A stretch of 64,000 nt of DNA from Fusibacter_A sp965140735 (GCA_965140735.1 OZ223306.1:2108001-2172000), one strand, 5' to 3'; shown: positions 16,985-25,618, counted from the stretch's first letter. Numbers and translations: made by a program. The notes: generated by a model from the sequence alone, not told the origin.

Positions 16985-19741
16985 TTAATCACAGCAGCTG
17001 CATGATGCTTTATTGGCTTCAAGACCCGCTTTAATTTTGGCTGGTAAAGCAGGAATTGCATAAATTCTAACGCCACACGCATTATAGATCGCATTTAAGA
17101 TCGCTGGATGTGGTGCTGTTAAAGGACCTTCACCAACACCAGATGCGCCATAAGGACCGCTTGCACGTGGTGTGATATTATAGATGATTTGCATATCATC
17201 TGGAACGTCTTGAACGTATGGGAGACCACATTTAGCAAGTGTGGTATGCTTCGTAAGATCTTCAAAATCTTCTGTTAGAGCAAGTCCAATCCCTTGAGCT
17301 AATCCACCATAGATTTGGCCATCACATGTGGCTTTATTTGAGATCGTTCCAATGTCTGCAACCGTTGTGAATTTAACCACAGTCGCCTTACCTGTTTCAA
17401 GATCAACTTCAACTTCAGGCATAAATAATTCATACATGTAGTTTGAGAATGGATCGCCTTTACCTGTATCTGGTGCACAGTCTGTACACATTGAAGCTGC
17501 CCATTTACCGTCATAACGTAATGGTATGTTTTCTGCAACCATTTCATCATAGGTTCTGTATTCACCATTTTCTTTAGTGCCTGATTTTCTCATGGCATTT
17601 AAAAGCATTTCGCTAGCAACACGAATGGCATTTCCAGTGACAACATTTTGTCTACTACCACCCGATGGACCACTATTCGGTGTGAATGCTGTGTCATTCA
17701 TGACAAGTTTTAGTTGTTCTGGTCGATAACCTGCATGTCGAAGCGTTTCATGTGCATGTGTCAATGTGCCCAAATCAGCACCTTGACCATGATCTTGCCA
17801 TGAGCTACCAACTGTAACGCCTTCAGGCGTCATTTCTACCCAAGCTTCTGAGCTATCTGGTCCGTCAAGGCCACAACCGTAAATACCTAGAGATAGACCA
17901 ACGCCCCGTTTTTTACCTGGCACATCATATTCAGCACATCTCTGCTTAGCCTCTTGCCAAAGTGGTCTAAGCGTATCGAGCATTTCTTCAAAACAGAAAA
18001 CTTCTGGAATCTGTTGAGTAGGTGTTGTTGCTCCTGGTCTATAAACATTTTTATATCTCAATTCAAGTGGATCCATCCCTAATTTTTCAGCGAGTTCATC
18101 CATTGCAATCTCAGAAGCTAAGAATGCTTGTGGTGAACCATAACCTCTAAATGCAGAACCCCAAGCATGGTTTGTACAAACAGTTCTTCCCATACCTCTA
18201 ATGTTTGGAATATCATAGCCAGCACCTGTAAATTGTGCTTGACGAAGTGTTAATAAGTCACCAAATTCAGAATATGGACCATGATCGATTGTCCAATCTG
18301 TTTCCATTGCTAGTAATTTACCTTCCTTATCAGCTGCCAGTTTACAAGTCACAAAACCAGGCGATCTTTTACCGGTATAAGTGATGTTTTGGAACATATT
18401 AAAGTTAAGCGATACAGGTTTGCCAGTTGCCAAACAAGCGACGCCTAAAAGGGCTTCATTTGTTGGACTAAATTTATAGCCGAAAGTTGCACCTGTTGGA
18501 TTTGCCACTAATCTCAATTTATCTGGCTCAATACCAATCCCTGGACAAATCATTGCATGATGAAGATGTAATGCAATTGATTTTGAATGAATTGTAAGTC
18601 TACCTTCTTCATCGAAGTATGCACTACCACAGTCTGGCTCAAGTGGTAAATGAGGTTGGCGGCTACAGTAAGTATCAACCTCAACGATTGCTGCTGCCTG
18701 ATCGAAATAAGGTTTTGTCTCCTCACCTTTTACGATGCCTTGCTCAAAGTAAACATTAGGTGTACCTTCATGAATTTCTATGGCATCATCCGCCATGGCT
18801 GCTGGTGCACTCATATATGCTGGTAAAACTTCCAAATCAACCTTTACTGCTTTTGCAGCTGCTTGAGCATGTTCTTCTGTATCTGCACAAACGATTGCAA
18901 TCGCATCCCCAAATTGGAATACTTTTTTATCACATAAGATTGGTCTATCCCAACCATCGCCTTTATTCGTTGGGAACGTGATCAAACCTGTAATTCTATT
19001 TTTACCTTTGACATCTTTATGTGTAATAACTTGGTAGACACCTTCCATCTTTTCAGCTTCAGAGGTATCAATGCCTAAGATATTGGCATGTGAAACTTCT
19101 GCCTGTACAAGTGCCAACCGCAATGTTCCTGGCGGCATTTGTAGAGCCACATCTGCTCCAAAATCCCAAGTCCCAGTAACCTTACTAAGTGCAGATGGTC
19201 TATGGTATGTTGTACCATAAATCTTGTTGCCAGTTGGGCTAAAGAGTAAGTCTTCTTTACGCATCTCACCTCTTAAAACTTTAGCTGCTGCCATAACAGC
19301 ATCCACAAGTGGTTTATAGCCTGTACATCGACATGCATTTCTATTTTTTTGGAACCAAGTTCGAATTTCTTCTCGTGTTGGCTCTGGATTGCCTTCTAAT
19401 AAAACTTTAGCTGATAAAATAAAACCTGGACTACAGAAACCACATTGTGCACAGCCATATGCCATCCAAGCCACTTGAAGTGGATGAAGGTTATCAGGCG
19501 TACCAATGCCCTCAATCGTAGTAATTTTTGCTTCATTAGGTACACGTTTCATTTTAACGATACAAGACCTCACAACTTTACCGTCCATAATAATGGAGCA
19601 TGTGCCACACTGTCCTTGGTTACACCCTACTTTACAACCTGTAAGCAATAACTGCTCACGAAGTACTGAAGCCAATGTTACATCTGAATCAACAATCATG
19701 GTTCTTGGTAATCCGTTTACAATAAGAACTTTTTTCTCCAT
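16985..19741 (-). CDS. mop: Molybdenum aldehyde oxidoreductase (Mop, xanthine oxidase family)
   Basis: A 918-residue single-chain enzyme, close to the 907 of Desulfovibrio Mop. The N-terminal [2Fe-2S] domain has Cys40, 45, 48 and 60 in CNQGQCGTC and following. The second [2Fe-2S] domain has CAQCGFC (97-103) and CRC (137-139). The large Mo-binding region ends with GASGVGEGPL, whose Glu871 matches the catalytic glutamate. It oxidises an aldehyde or related compound at a Mo=S centre and needs a molybdopterin dinucleotide. There is no FAD domain, so electrons leave through Fe-S clusters, perhaps to the following dicluster protein. An unusual CSCCD tail ends it. TTTAGGAGATGTAAC precedes the ATG. 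Confidence 0.95.
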   Translation of the reverse strand: MEKKVLIVNGLPRTMIVDSDVTLASVLREQLLLTGCKVGCNQGQCGTCSIIMDGKVVRSCIVKMKRVPNEAKITTIEGIGTPDNLHPLQVAWMAYGCAQCGFCSPGFILSAKVLLEGNPEPTREEIRTWFQKNRNACRCTGYKPLVDAVMAAAKVLRGEMRKEDLLFSPTGNKIYGTTYHRPSALSKVTGTWDFGADVALQMPPGTLRLALVQAEVSHANILGIDTSEAEKMEGVYQVITHKDVKGKNRITGLITFPTNKGDGWDRPILCDKKVFQFGDAIAIVCADTEEHAQAAAKAVKVDLEVLPAYMSAPAAMADDAIEIHEGTPNVYFEQGIVKGEETKPYFDQAAAIVEVDTYCSRQPHLPLEPDCGSAYFDEEGRLTIHSKSIALHLHHAMICPGIGIEPDKLRLVANPTGATFGYKFSPTNEALLGVACLATGKPVSLNFNMFQNITYTGKRSPGFVTCKLAADKEGKLLAMETDWTIDHGPYSEFGDLLTLRQAQFTGAGYDIPNIRGMGRTVCTNHAWGSAFRGYGSPQAFLASEIAMDELAEKLGMDPLELRYKNVYRPGATTPTQQIPEVFCFEEMLDTLRPLWQEAKQRCAEYDVPGKKRGVGLSLGIYGCGLDGPDSSEAWVEMTPEGVTVGSSWQDHGQGADLGTLTHAHETLRHAGYRPEQLKLVMNDTAFTPNSGPSGGSRQNVVTGNAIRVASEMLLNAMRKSGTKENGEYRTYDEMVAENIPLRYDGKWAASMCTDCAPDTGKGDPFSNYMYELFMPEVEVDLETGKATVVKFTTVADIGTISNKATCDGQIYGGLAQGIGLALTEDFEDLTKHTTLAKCGLPYVQDVPDDMQIIYNITPRASGPYGASGVGEGPLTAPHPAILNAIYNACGVRIYAIPALPAKIKAGLEANKASCSCCD

Positions 19742-19822
19742 GTTACATCTCCTAAATGAATTTTTTTATAGTAAAAAACAACACAACCTCTACTACCCTC
19801 CTCCTATCGCCATTTTGTTTTA

Positions 19823-20848
19823 TTAAAACCCTTTCCCAAATGAACAATTCGGGAATCTGCATGGCTCACATTTCGTACAGAGTCCCCCATGTCCGTAAGT
19901 TACAATGTCACGCTTTGTCACTTTTTCGCCTGCAAGAATTCTCGGTAGTACGAGATCAAAGATTGTACTCTTGGCATACATGACACAACCAGGAAGTCCC
20001 ATCACTGGAATCCCTTTAATATCAGCAAGCATAAACATTGCTCCTGGTAGTACTGGTGCGCCATAAGTGATCACGGTGCCACCAGCCTTTCTAATCCCTG
20101 AAGGTGTCACATCATCAGGATCAACTGACATGCCACCAGTTGTAACGATCACTTCTGCACCTTCATCTATAAGCGTATGAATGGCTTTTGCGATCATATC
20201 AACATCATCATCAGAGATGATTTGCCTAATCACTTCACTGCCTAGGTTCTCAATTTTTGCTTTCACCACAGGTCCAAATTTATCCACAATTCTGCCTTTA
20301 AACACTTCACTCCCAGTGGTAACAATCCCAATCTTTTTTTTATGAATTGGGAGTACCTGTACTATGGGATAGTGGTCACTGGCAATCTTTTCGACTTCGA
20401 CGATTTTATCTTTAGAGATAACCAGTGGCACAACTCTACAACCCGCAAGCGTTTGGCCTACCTCTACTACTTGATTAGAATGTATCGATGCCAATACCAT
20501 TTCTTCAATTGAATTTATATCGATAAAGGGATCAAGGTTAATCTTTAAAAGCCCCCTCACAGTAGCTTTAAGCTCAACTTTGCCCTCTGAGGGTTCTGTG
20601 AGTTCAATACCACTACCTGTAATCGCACTTGAAATTCTCTTTGCCGCCTCATTTTCATGACAAGTATCTTCGTTGATCTCCCAGATATAGATGTTTTCTT
20701 TTCCTAATCTCAATAATTTAGGAATGTCTTCTGCTGAAATCACATGGCCTTTTTTAAATGCAGGTCCTTTTCTCTTTTCAGGGATAATCTCCGTAATATC
20801 ATGGCACAACACCATGTTTATTGCTTGTTCCACTGGTACACACTTCAT
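19823..20848 (-). CDS. MoeA/MogA-like molybdopterin-binding protein with Cys-rich tail
   Basis: A 341-residue protein whose residues 170-315 form the MoCF-biosynthesis fold (GIVTTGSEVFKGRIVDKFGP, then VIVTTGGMSVDPDDVTP, and VMGLPGCVMYA). This fold binds molybdopterin for adenylylation or Mo insertion. The N-terminal half is a MoeA-like arm (IPEKRKGPAFKKGHVI). The C-terminus ends with CTKCEPCRFPNCSFGKGF, a four-Cys motif not found in MoeA or MogA that could bind Fe-S or zinc. It is the first gene of the operon, 81 bp before the oxidoreductase gene. GGAGGTAGCTG precedes the ATG. Confidence 0.88.
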   Translation of the reverse strand: MKCVPVEQAINMVLCHDITEIIPEKRKGPAFKKGHVISAEDIPKLLRLGKENIYIWEINEDTCHENEAAKRISSAITGSGIELTEPSEGKVELKATVRGLLKINLDPFIDINSIEEMVLASIHSNQVVEVGQTLAGCRVVPLVISKDKIVEVEKIASDHYPIVQVLPIHKKKIGIVTTGSEVFKGRIVDKFGPVVKAKIENLGSEVIRQIISDDDVDMIAKAIHTLIDEGAEVIVTTGGMSVDPDDVTPSGIRKAGGTVITYGAPVLPGAMFMLADIKGIPVMGLPGCVMYAKSTIFDLVLPRILAGEKVTKRDIVTYGHGGLCTKCEPCRFPNCSFGKGF

Positions 20849-20882
20849 CAGCTACCTCCATTAAGAATGTCATCCAAATCTA

Positions 20883-20985
20883 ACAACAACATTTGAGCCA
20901 TCTTTTGATGCCTCAAACCGATTTTCACTGACGCTGTTTGAGGTTGAACACCCCTCATCACAGCTTTCGGCTCAAATCTTGTTGT
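20883..20985 (-). ncRNA. Folded 5' leader element, candidate riboswitch
   Basis: In the minus-strand transcript a 17-bp helix with one G-G mismatch closes the element (20969-20985 with 20883-20899: TTTGAGCC against GGCTCAAA, and ACAACAA against TTGTTGT). Inside are TGATG/CATCA and the hairpin CCTCAAAC/GTTTGAGG (20936-20943 with 20911-20918). The hairpin loop CAGC can pair with GCTG in the 5' internal loop, forming a pseudoknot. It lies 30-140 nt before the MoeA-like gene. It does not match any riboswitch consensus I can recall. A 36-codon open frame overlaps it (see findings). Confidence 0.55.
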
Positions 20986-20988
20986 CTT

Positions 20989-21078
20989 AAAAAAAGAGCG
21001 CAGGAAAGGAATCCAGCGCTCTGCTTGAGAGTGTTTTTATTCCTGTATTCCTTTTTTGCCGCAATAACTGCAAAGCGC
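20989..21078 (-). terminator. Terminator with competing antiterminator in the molybdenum operon leader
   Basis: On the minus strand AGAGCGC (21022-21016) pairs with GCGCTCT (21001-20995) and runs into seven T, a full intrinsic terminator upstream of the operon's first gene. The segment GCGCTTTGC at 21078-21070 is complementary over nine bases (one G-U) to GCAGAGCGC at 21024-21016, the 5' arm of the terminator. The two folds exclude each other, as in classical attenuation. Confidence 0.65.
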
Positions 21079-21080
21079 AG

Positions 21081-21107
21081 TTAACGAAACAGATCTTTAT
21101 TGTTCAT
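21081..21107 (-). CDS. Possible leader peptide MNNKDLFR
   Basis: An eight-codon frame, ATG at 21107 to TAA at 21081, follows AGGTGA with seven bases between. The stop codon lies three bases before the antiterminator segment at 21070-21078, so a ribosome finishing here would cover that segment and allow the terminator to form. The predicted sigma-54 start of transcription is near 21119, which leaves only about 12 nt of leader before the ATG. The peptide carries no obvious run of regulatory codons, so its signal is unclear. Confidence 0.35.
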   Translation of the reverse strand: MNNKDLFR

Positions 21108-21130
21108 GTCACTGTCACCTCTTTATATAC

Positions 21131-21145
21131 GCAAGAGGGATGCCA
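21131..21145 (-). promoter_or_regulatory. Sigma-54 promoter of the molybdenum oxidoreductase operon
   Basis: The minus strand reads TGGCATCCCTCTTGC, matching the -24/-12 consensus TGGCAC-N5-TTGC with one change and the exact GG-N10-GC spacing. Transcription should begin near 21119. The shared inverted repeat at 21285-21317 lies about 165 bp upstream, the usual place for an activator site. Confidence 0.85.
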
Positions 21146-21284
21146 AAATACAGAATATACTGAAAATTTCTTGTGGATCCAATTTAGAAAATTTACAAGC
21201 CATTCTAAAGCCTATCTAATCAAAGTTATCTTTTTTCTGTTTTGTTTTGACTTGCTCATGATTCAACACATAAAAATACAAAAA

Positions 21285-21342
21285 AGAGTGTTACCCCGTT
21301 GTGTAAGGTAACACTCTTTTACGCACTTAGGTAACACTCTTT
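21285..21342. promoter_or_regulatory. Upstream activator site 1 (three GTGTTACC half-sites)
   Basis: AGAGTGTTACC (21285-21295) and GGTAACACTCT (21307-21317) form a perfect 11-bp inverted repeat with an 11-bp spacer. A third half-site, GGTAACACTCT, follows at 21330-21340. The same half-site recurs at 23479-23533 and 25756-25810. Read as RNA on the minus strand it is also a good terminator for the chemoreceptor gene, so it may have both jobs. Confidence 0.7.
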
Positions 21343-21377
21343 ACATTTTTATCTGAAACAACATCTTGTAAACAGAT

Positions 21378-23361
21378 CTATAGTTTAAATCTTTCAACCA
21401 ATACTTTTAACTCACTAGCAACCTGAGTCATTTGTTCACCTGATTGTGCAATTTCATGAATCATTGCAGATTGTTCTTCCATCGAAGCAGATGCTTCCTC
21501 AGTACCAGCGGCATTTTCTTCTGAAATTGCAGATAAATTTTGTATAAGATCGATCACTTTATTTTTATTATCTAGCATGTTTTTAGCTGACGTGTTAAGC
21601 TGATTTGTTACTTCTTTTATAACATCTATTGCCATAGATATTCCAGAAAATTTACTTTCTGTTTTTTGAACACTATCCACTTGTTCATGAACTATTTTTT
21701 TGGTATCTTCCATTAATTTTACAGCTTTATCCGAACTGTCTTTCAAGTCATCTACTACCAATTTAATTTCATTTGTAAAGTTAGTAGACTGTTCCGCTAA
21801 TTTCCTGATTTCTTCTGCAACAACTGCAAATCCCTTACCCGCTTCACCTGCCCTTGCAGCTTCTATAGCCGCATTAAGCGCTAACAGATTAGTTTGATCA
21901 GCAATACTTTGTATCATCACACTTGCATTTTCTATCTTTGCTGTACTTTCATTATTATTGATTATAATTTCATACACATTATTGGTAGCTTTGTTGTTTT
22001 CCTCAGACTTAACAATTAATGCTCGTAAAATACTAAAACCCTCTTCTTTTTCTTTTTCAATTCCAACAGTTGCTGTATTTAACGCGCTTATGTTTTTAGA
22101 ATCTTCATTCAAAAGACGGTCTAGTTCTTCAATATTAATAGCTACATTTTCTGTATCTTTCGCTTGATTGTTAGCACCTCTTGCAATTTCCTCAATTGCT
22201 CCAGCAACTTCTTGAGATGTGGTTGCTGCTTGAGAAGACACTTCCTTTAGTTCTTGTGATGAAGACGTAATATGAACGGCAGATGTGCTTATATTTGTAA
22301 TTATATTTTTCAATTCATTTTTCATAAGATTGATGGAACGACTCAATTGACCAATTTCATCATAATCAGAATCTGATTCTTGTTCGTAACCTAGATCCCC
22401 ATTTGTAAGCGTTGTAATTTGCTCGACCATTTTGCCCAATCTTTTTGAAATCTTATCTGAAAATTTCCACATCAGCAAAATACTTATTACTAATATGATC
22501 AGCATCATAATGAGCAATTGTATTCTTATTTTTACAATTGGCGCATCGAGTGCTTTTTCCGAAATAGTCGCTACAAAAATCCAACCTGTCAGATCTAAAA
22601 TATTAGAGGCTCCAAACATCACGATCCCTTCTGGATTCGTGTACCGTAGCATTTGATTTCCACCTTGCATGCTTTTTTTGACGATTTCAATATCCGTTAC
22701 ATCTTTTTGTTCTAAAGCATACGATTCAATTGGATGACTTACGATAATGGCTTTTCCATTTCGATTAGTTGTAATCGCCGTGTAGCCCGTTTCCCCTAAA
22801 TCAAACTCCTTTCGCATTTCATCAAGAATATCTAATTTAACCGCTTGACCTACGGCGCCTACGATTTTATCTCCTTTTTTGATCGGTGTTGCAATCATGA
22901 TAATCGGTTTTCCTGATGATTTTGATAGAATAACGTCACTGATATAAGGTTTCCCTGTCTTTATAACTTCCACAAAGTAGTCTCTCTCACTAAGATCAAC
23001 GCCTTTCATCTGCACTGGATTACAGGCTGTAACAATGCCTTTAGTATCTACAACAAAAATACCATCATATGCTGAAGCATCAGCACCCATAATAGCATCT
23101 ACCGAAGCTTGGATAATGGTTGTATCTGCACTTGCAGCGTATATATTATTTGCTAAAGATTGACCAATTTTAAGTTGACTCACTAAAAAGGCTTCACTTT
23201 TGTTTGCAAATAACAAAGCTGTTTTTTGAACTTCTTCTTCAGCTAAAACTTTTAAATTTTTTTCAATAGAATTTAGGCTAACTAACCCAACAGTACCTGT
23301 CGATAAAAATAATCAACGTTAAAAACATAATTAATAATTTCTGGAAAAAATTCAATTTCAT
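21378..23361 (-). pseudogene. Methyl-accepting chemotaxis protein, frameshifted near the N-terminus
   Basis: From a TTG-proximal point at 23216 the frame codes for 612 residues: a dCache-type sensor (VDTKGIVTACNP, FVATISEK), a second membrane segment, HAMP, and a full cytoplasmic signalling domain with the hairpin tip AIEAARAGEAGKGFAVVAEEIRKLAEQS. The true start is the ATG at 23361, giving MKLNFFQKLLIMFLTLIIF, the missing first membrane helix, but in another frame. Removing one base from the A5/T5 run at 23305-23309 joins the two frames and restores a normal receptor. Either the gene is broken or the base is a sequence error. It lies between the operon and its activator. Confidence 0.85.
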
Positions 23362-23478
23362 AAATTAGCCATCCTGATGTAATGTTGCTTCATCTATAAA
23401 TCAAGCTTCATAGATGTTATTTTAGATTAAATACCCCTTACTTGCCTAAACAAAACTTTTTTCGAACTGGTACAAAAA

Positions 23479-23533
23479 AAGTGTCCCTTCAGCATGTGAG
23501 GTAACACTTTTTTTACTCATATGGGTAACATTT
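23479..23533. promoter_or_regulatory. Upstream activator site 2 (GTGTTACC-type half-sites)
   Basis: AAAGTGTCCC (imperfect) and GGTAACACTTT (23500-23510) are spaced as in site 1, and a third half-site GGTAACATTT starts at 23524, 24 bp further (23 in site 1). It lies directly after the activator gene and about 120 bp before the chemoreceptor start. No -24/-12 promoter was found between this site and that gene. Confidence 0.6.
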
Positions 23534-23535
23534 AT

Positions 23536-25530
23536 TCACTTATAGATTTCATGAAGTTTCATCTTGTTATAAATTGTTTTACGTGAAAGCCCCATTTCGA
23601 GTGCTACACGACTGACATTACCCGCATGCCTGTTTAAGAGTTCCATAAGTCTGTTTTTTTCATTTTCCCTAGCGGTTTCTTTAGTGAGAATACGACACGC
23701 CATTAAGTTTTCGCCAACTACATTTTGATCTGTAGAAGACATCCCTTGAAAATTCTGAATGCGTTCTGGAAGATGTTGAGGAAATATGATACCATTTTCA
23801 GCCAAATTCACTGCACGTTCAACTACATTTTGAAGTTCTCTTACATTACCAAGCCATGAATAACGTTTTAAATATTCATAAACGGATTGATCCACACGCA
23901 CCGTACGGTCTCTATCGTTACACAATTTGTTCAAAAAGTGCCTAAAAAGCAGTGGAATATCTTCAACACGATTTCTAAGAGGCGGAATCATAATCGCCAT
24001 GACATTAAGCCTATAAAAAAGATCTCTTCTAAAACTGCCTTTCTCCACTTCCTCAAATAAATTCTTATTCGTTGCACAAATCAAACGCACGTTAACGGAA
24101 ATCATTTTGTCCCCACCGATGCGAACAATCTGTTTTTCTTGAATAACTCTCAAGAGTACGGTTTGATGCTCTAAAGGCATATCTCCTATTTCATCTAAGA
24201 AAAGGGTTCCCCCTGCTGCCAGTTCAAACTTTCCAGGTTTGCCCCCGCGTTTTGCACCTGTAAAAGCACCTTCTTCATAACCAAATAGTTCACTGCCAAT
24301 GAGTTCCCGTGGAATTGCACCACAATTGAGAGAAACAAACGGCGCATTGGCTTGTGAGCTCTTATTGTGAATGGCTTGTGCGAATATTTCTTTCCCAGTC
24401 CCACTTTCACCTGTAAGCAAAACATTTGAATTGTTAATCGCTGTGAGGTTTGCAAGACGAATGGATTCTCTTATTTCAAAACTGCTGCCAATGATATCTT
24501 CAAATTGAAGTGACGCCGTGTAGCCCCCAAATCGATCTAAGAGTTTTTGAACTTGCTTCACTTGTCTTAAAGTGATAAAGCTCCCCACTAAGACTTCTTT
24601 TTCGTTATAAATGGGTTCTGATGAAATGATGCAATCAAACTGCCCACTCGGTGTATAAATAATCCCTTCTGCATAGGAACATGGTTTCAAATAGAAGCAC
24701 CCACTATCCGTGGATCTATTCCTAGGACTTACCATATTTTGGATCAGCATCCCTAGAGTGTCTTTCTTTTTACTTCTTAGGATCACTTCTGCAGCTGGAT
24801 TCATTTCCGATATTGCACCATCTTCTCCAACAATCAAAACACCATCTGAAACCATATTAAAGAAGTTAAGCAGTTTTTTATTCGCAAGTGCGAGCTGTCT
24901 GTTTTTATTTTCTATTCGAAGTTGTGCCATAATAGCTTCAGCCGTAGCCACTACCATTCCCAGTGTATGTCCATGTGAAGATTCAAAAGGGCCTGAAATA
25001 TCTATAATACCGAGCACATCGCCATTGACATCAAAGATTGGCGCAGCGGAGCAAGTAAGACCGTGGTGTTTTTTACAATAATGCTCTGCTCCTGATACTT
25101 GAACGGGTGCTTGTTCATACATAGCAGTGCCTATGGCATTGGTTCCAGCAACCTCTTCCTGCCAACTTGCCCCAAGGAAGAAATTTTTAGTCACAGGATT
25201 TTGCCAAACATCTTCATCTGCAAACAACTCTAATAAATAACCTTCTTCGTTGACGAGGACCACCACAAACCCTGTCCCTCTTACAAATTTATAGAGTTTC
25301 AACATAAAAGGGTGTGCAATTTTAATTAAATACGCCTTTTTTTTCAACGATTCATCAAACGCTTCTTTACTTAGTGATACATGCCTAGAATCATCTGATG
25401 GATCTACACCATAATCTCTGCATCTAAGCCACGATTTATAAATTTCATCCTTCACATCGTTAGATTTTAGTTCCCCTGTGCCCACAAAAGATTCCCAGTT
25501 CTCAAGCAACATCTCATTTTTCTTAATCAT
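23536..25530 (-). CDS. AcoR-like sigma-54-dependent transcriptional activator
   Basis: A 664-residue activator. It has an N-terminal GAF-like sensor (about residues 70-205, with SGAEHYCKKHHGLTCSAAPI as in AcoR relatives) and a PAS domain (about 220-330). The AAA+ domain carries Walker A GESGTGKE at 374-381, the sigma-54 contact loop GAFTGA at 421-426 and Walker B TLFLDEIGD. A Fis-type helix-turn-helix (VSRVALEMGLSRKTIYNKM) ends the protein. It should bind the GTGTTACC sites and drive the sigma-54 promoters at 21131 and 25604. The ligand is unknown; an aldehyde, alcohol or purine-like substrate of the oxidoreductase is plausible. GAGGAG precedes the ATG. Confidence 0.93.
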   Translation of the reverse strand: MIKKNEMLLENWESFVGTGELKSNDVKDEIYKSWLRCRDYGVDPSDDSRHVSLSKEAFDESLKKKAYLIKIAHPFMLKLYKFVRGTGFVVVLVNEEGYLLELFADEDVWQNPVTKNFFLGASWQEEVAGTNAIGTAMYEQAPVQVSGAEHYCKKHHGLTCSAAPIFDVNGDVLGIIDISGPFESSHGHTLGMVVATAEAIMAQLRIENKNRQLALANKKLLNFFNMVSDGVLIVGEDGAISEMNPAAEVILRSKKKDTLGMLIQNMVSPRNRSTDSGCFYLKPCSYAEGIIYTPSGQFDCIISSEPIYNEKEVLVGSFITLRQVKQVQKLLDRFGGYTASLQFEDIIGSSFEIRESIRLANLTAINNSNVLLTGESGTGKEIFAQAIHNKSSQANAPFVSLNCGAIPRELIGSELFGYEEGAFTGAKRGGKPGKFELAAGGTLFLDEIGDMPLEHQTVLLRVIQEKQIVRIGGDKMISVNVRLICATNKNLFEEVEKGSFRRDLFYRLNVMAIMIPPLRNRVEDIPLLFRHFLNKLCNDRDRTVRVDQSVYEYLKRYSWLGNVRELQNVVERAVNLAENGIIFPQHLPERIQNFQGMSSTDQNVVGENLMACRILTKETARENEKNRLMELLNRHAGNVSRVALEMGLSRKTIYNKMKLHEIYK

Positions 25531-25603
25531 GTAAACTCCTCACAAAATAAAACCATGGATACACCTTTATTACAATTACTGTATATTATAATTATTTATA
25601 GTC

Positions 25604-25618
25604 GCAAAGAATATGCCA
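25604..25618 (-). promoter_or_regulatory. Sigma-54 promoter of the activator gene
   Basis: The minus strand reads TGGCATATTCTTTGC with exact GG-N10-GC spacing, the same TGGCAT...TTGC form as the operon promoter. It lies 74 bp before the activator start codon and about 170 bp downstream of activator site 3, which points to autoactivation. Confidence 0.75.

Noticed and set aside
20883..20985. Assignment of the folded leader to the known Moco riboswitch
   Set aside because: The conserved bases I remember for that motif are not seen, although context fits; left as an unassigned element pending a covariance search.
21285..21342. The GTGTTACC repeats as plain terminators only
   Set aside because: They do lie behind stop codons and have T-runs, but the same half-site with fixed spacing occurs at three loci, has extra single half-sites, and sits at the right distance from two sigma-54 promoters.
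23361..23480. A sigma-54 promoter for the chemoreceptor
   Set aside because: No GG-N10-GC match exists between activator site 2 and the gene start.
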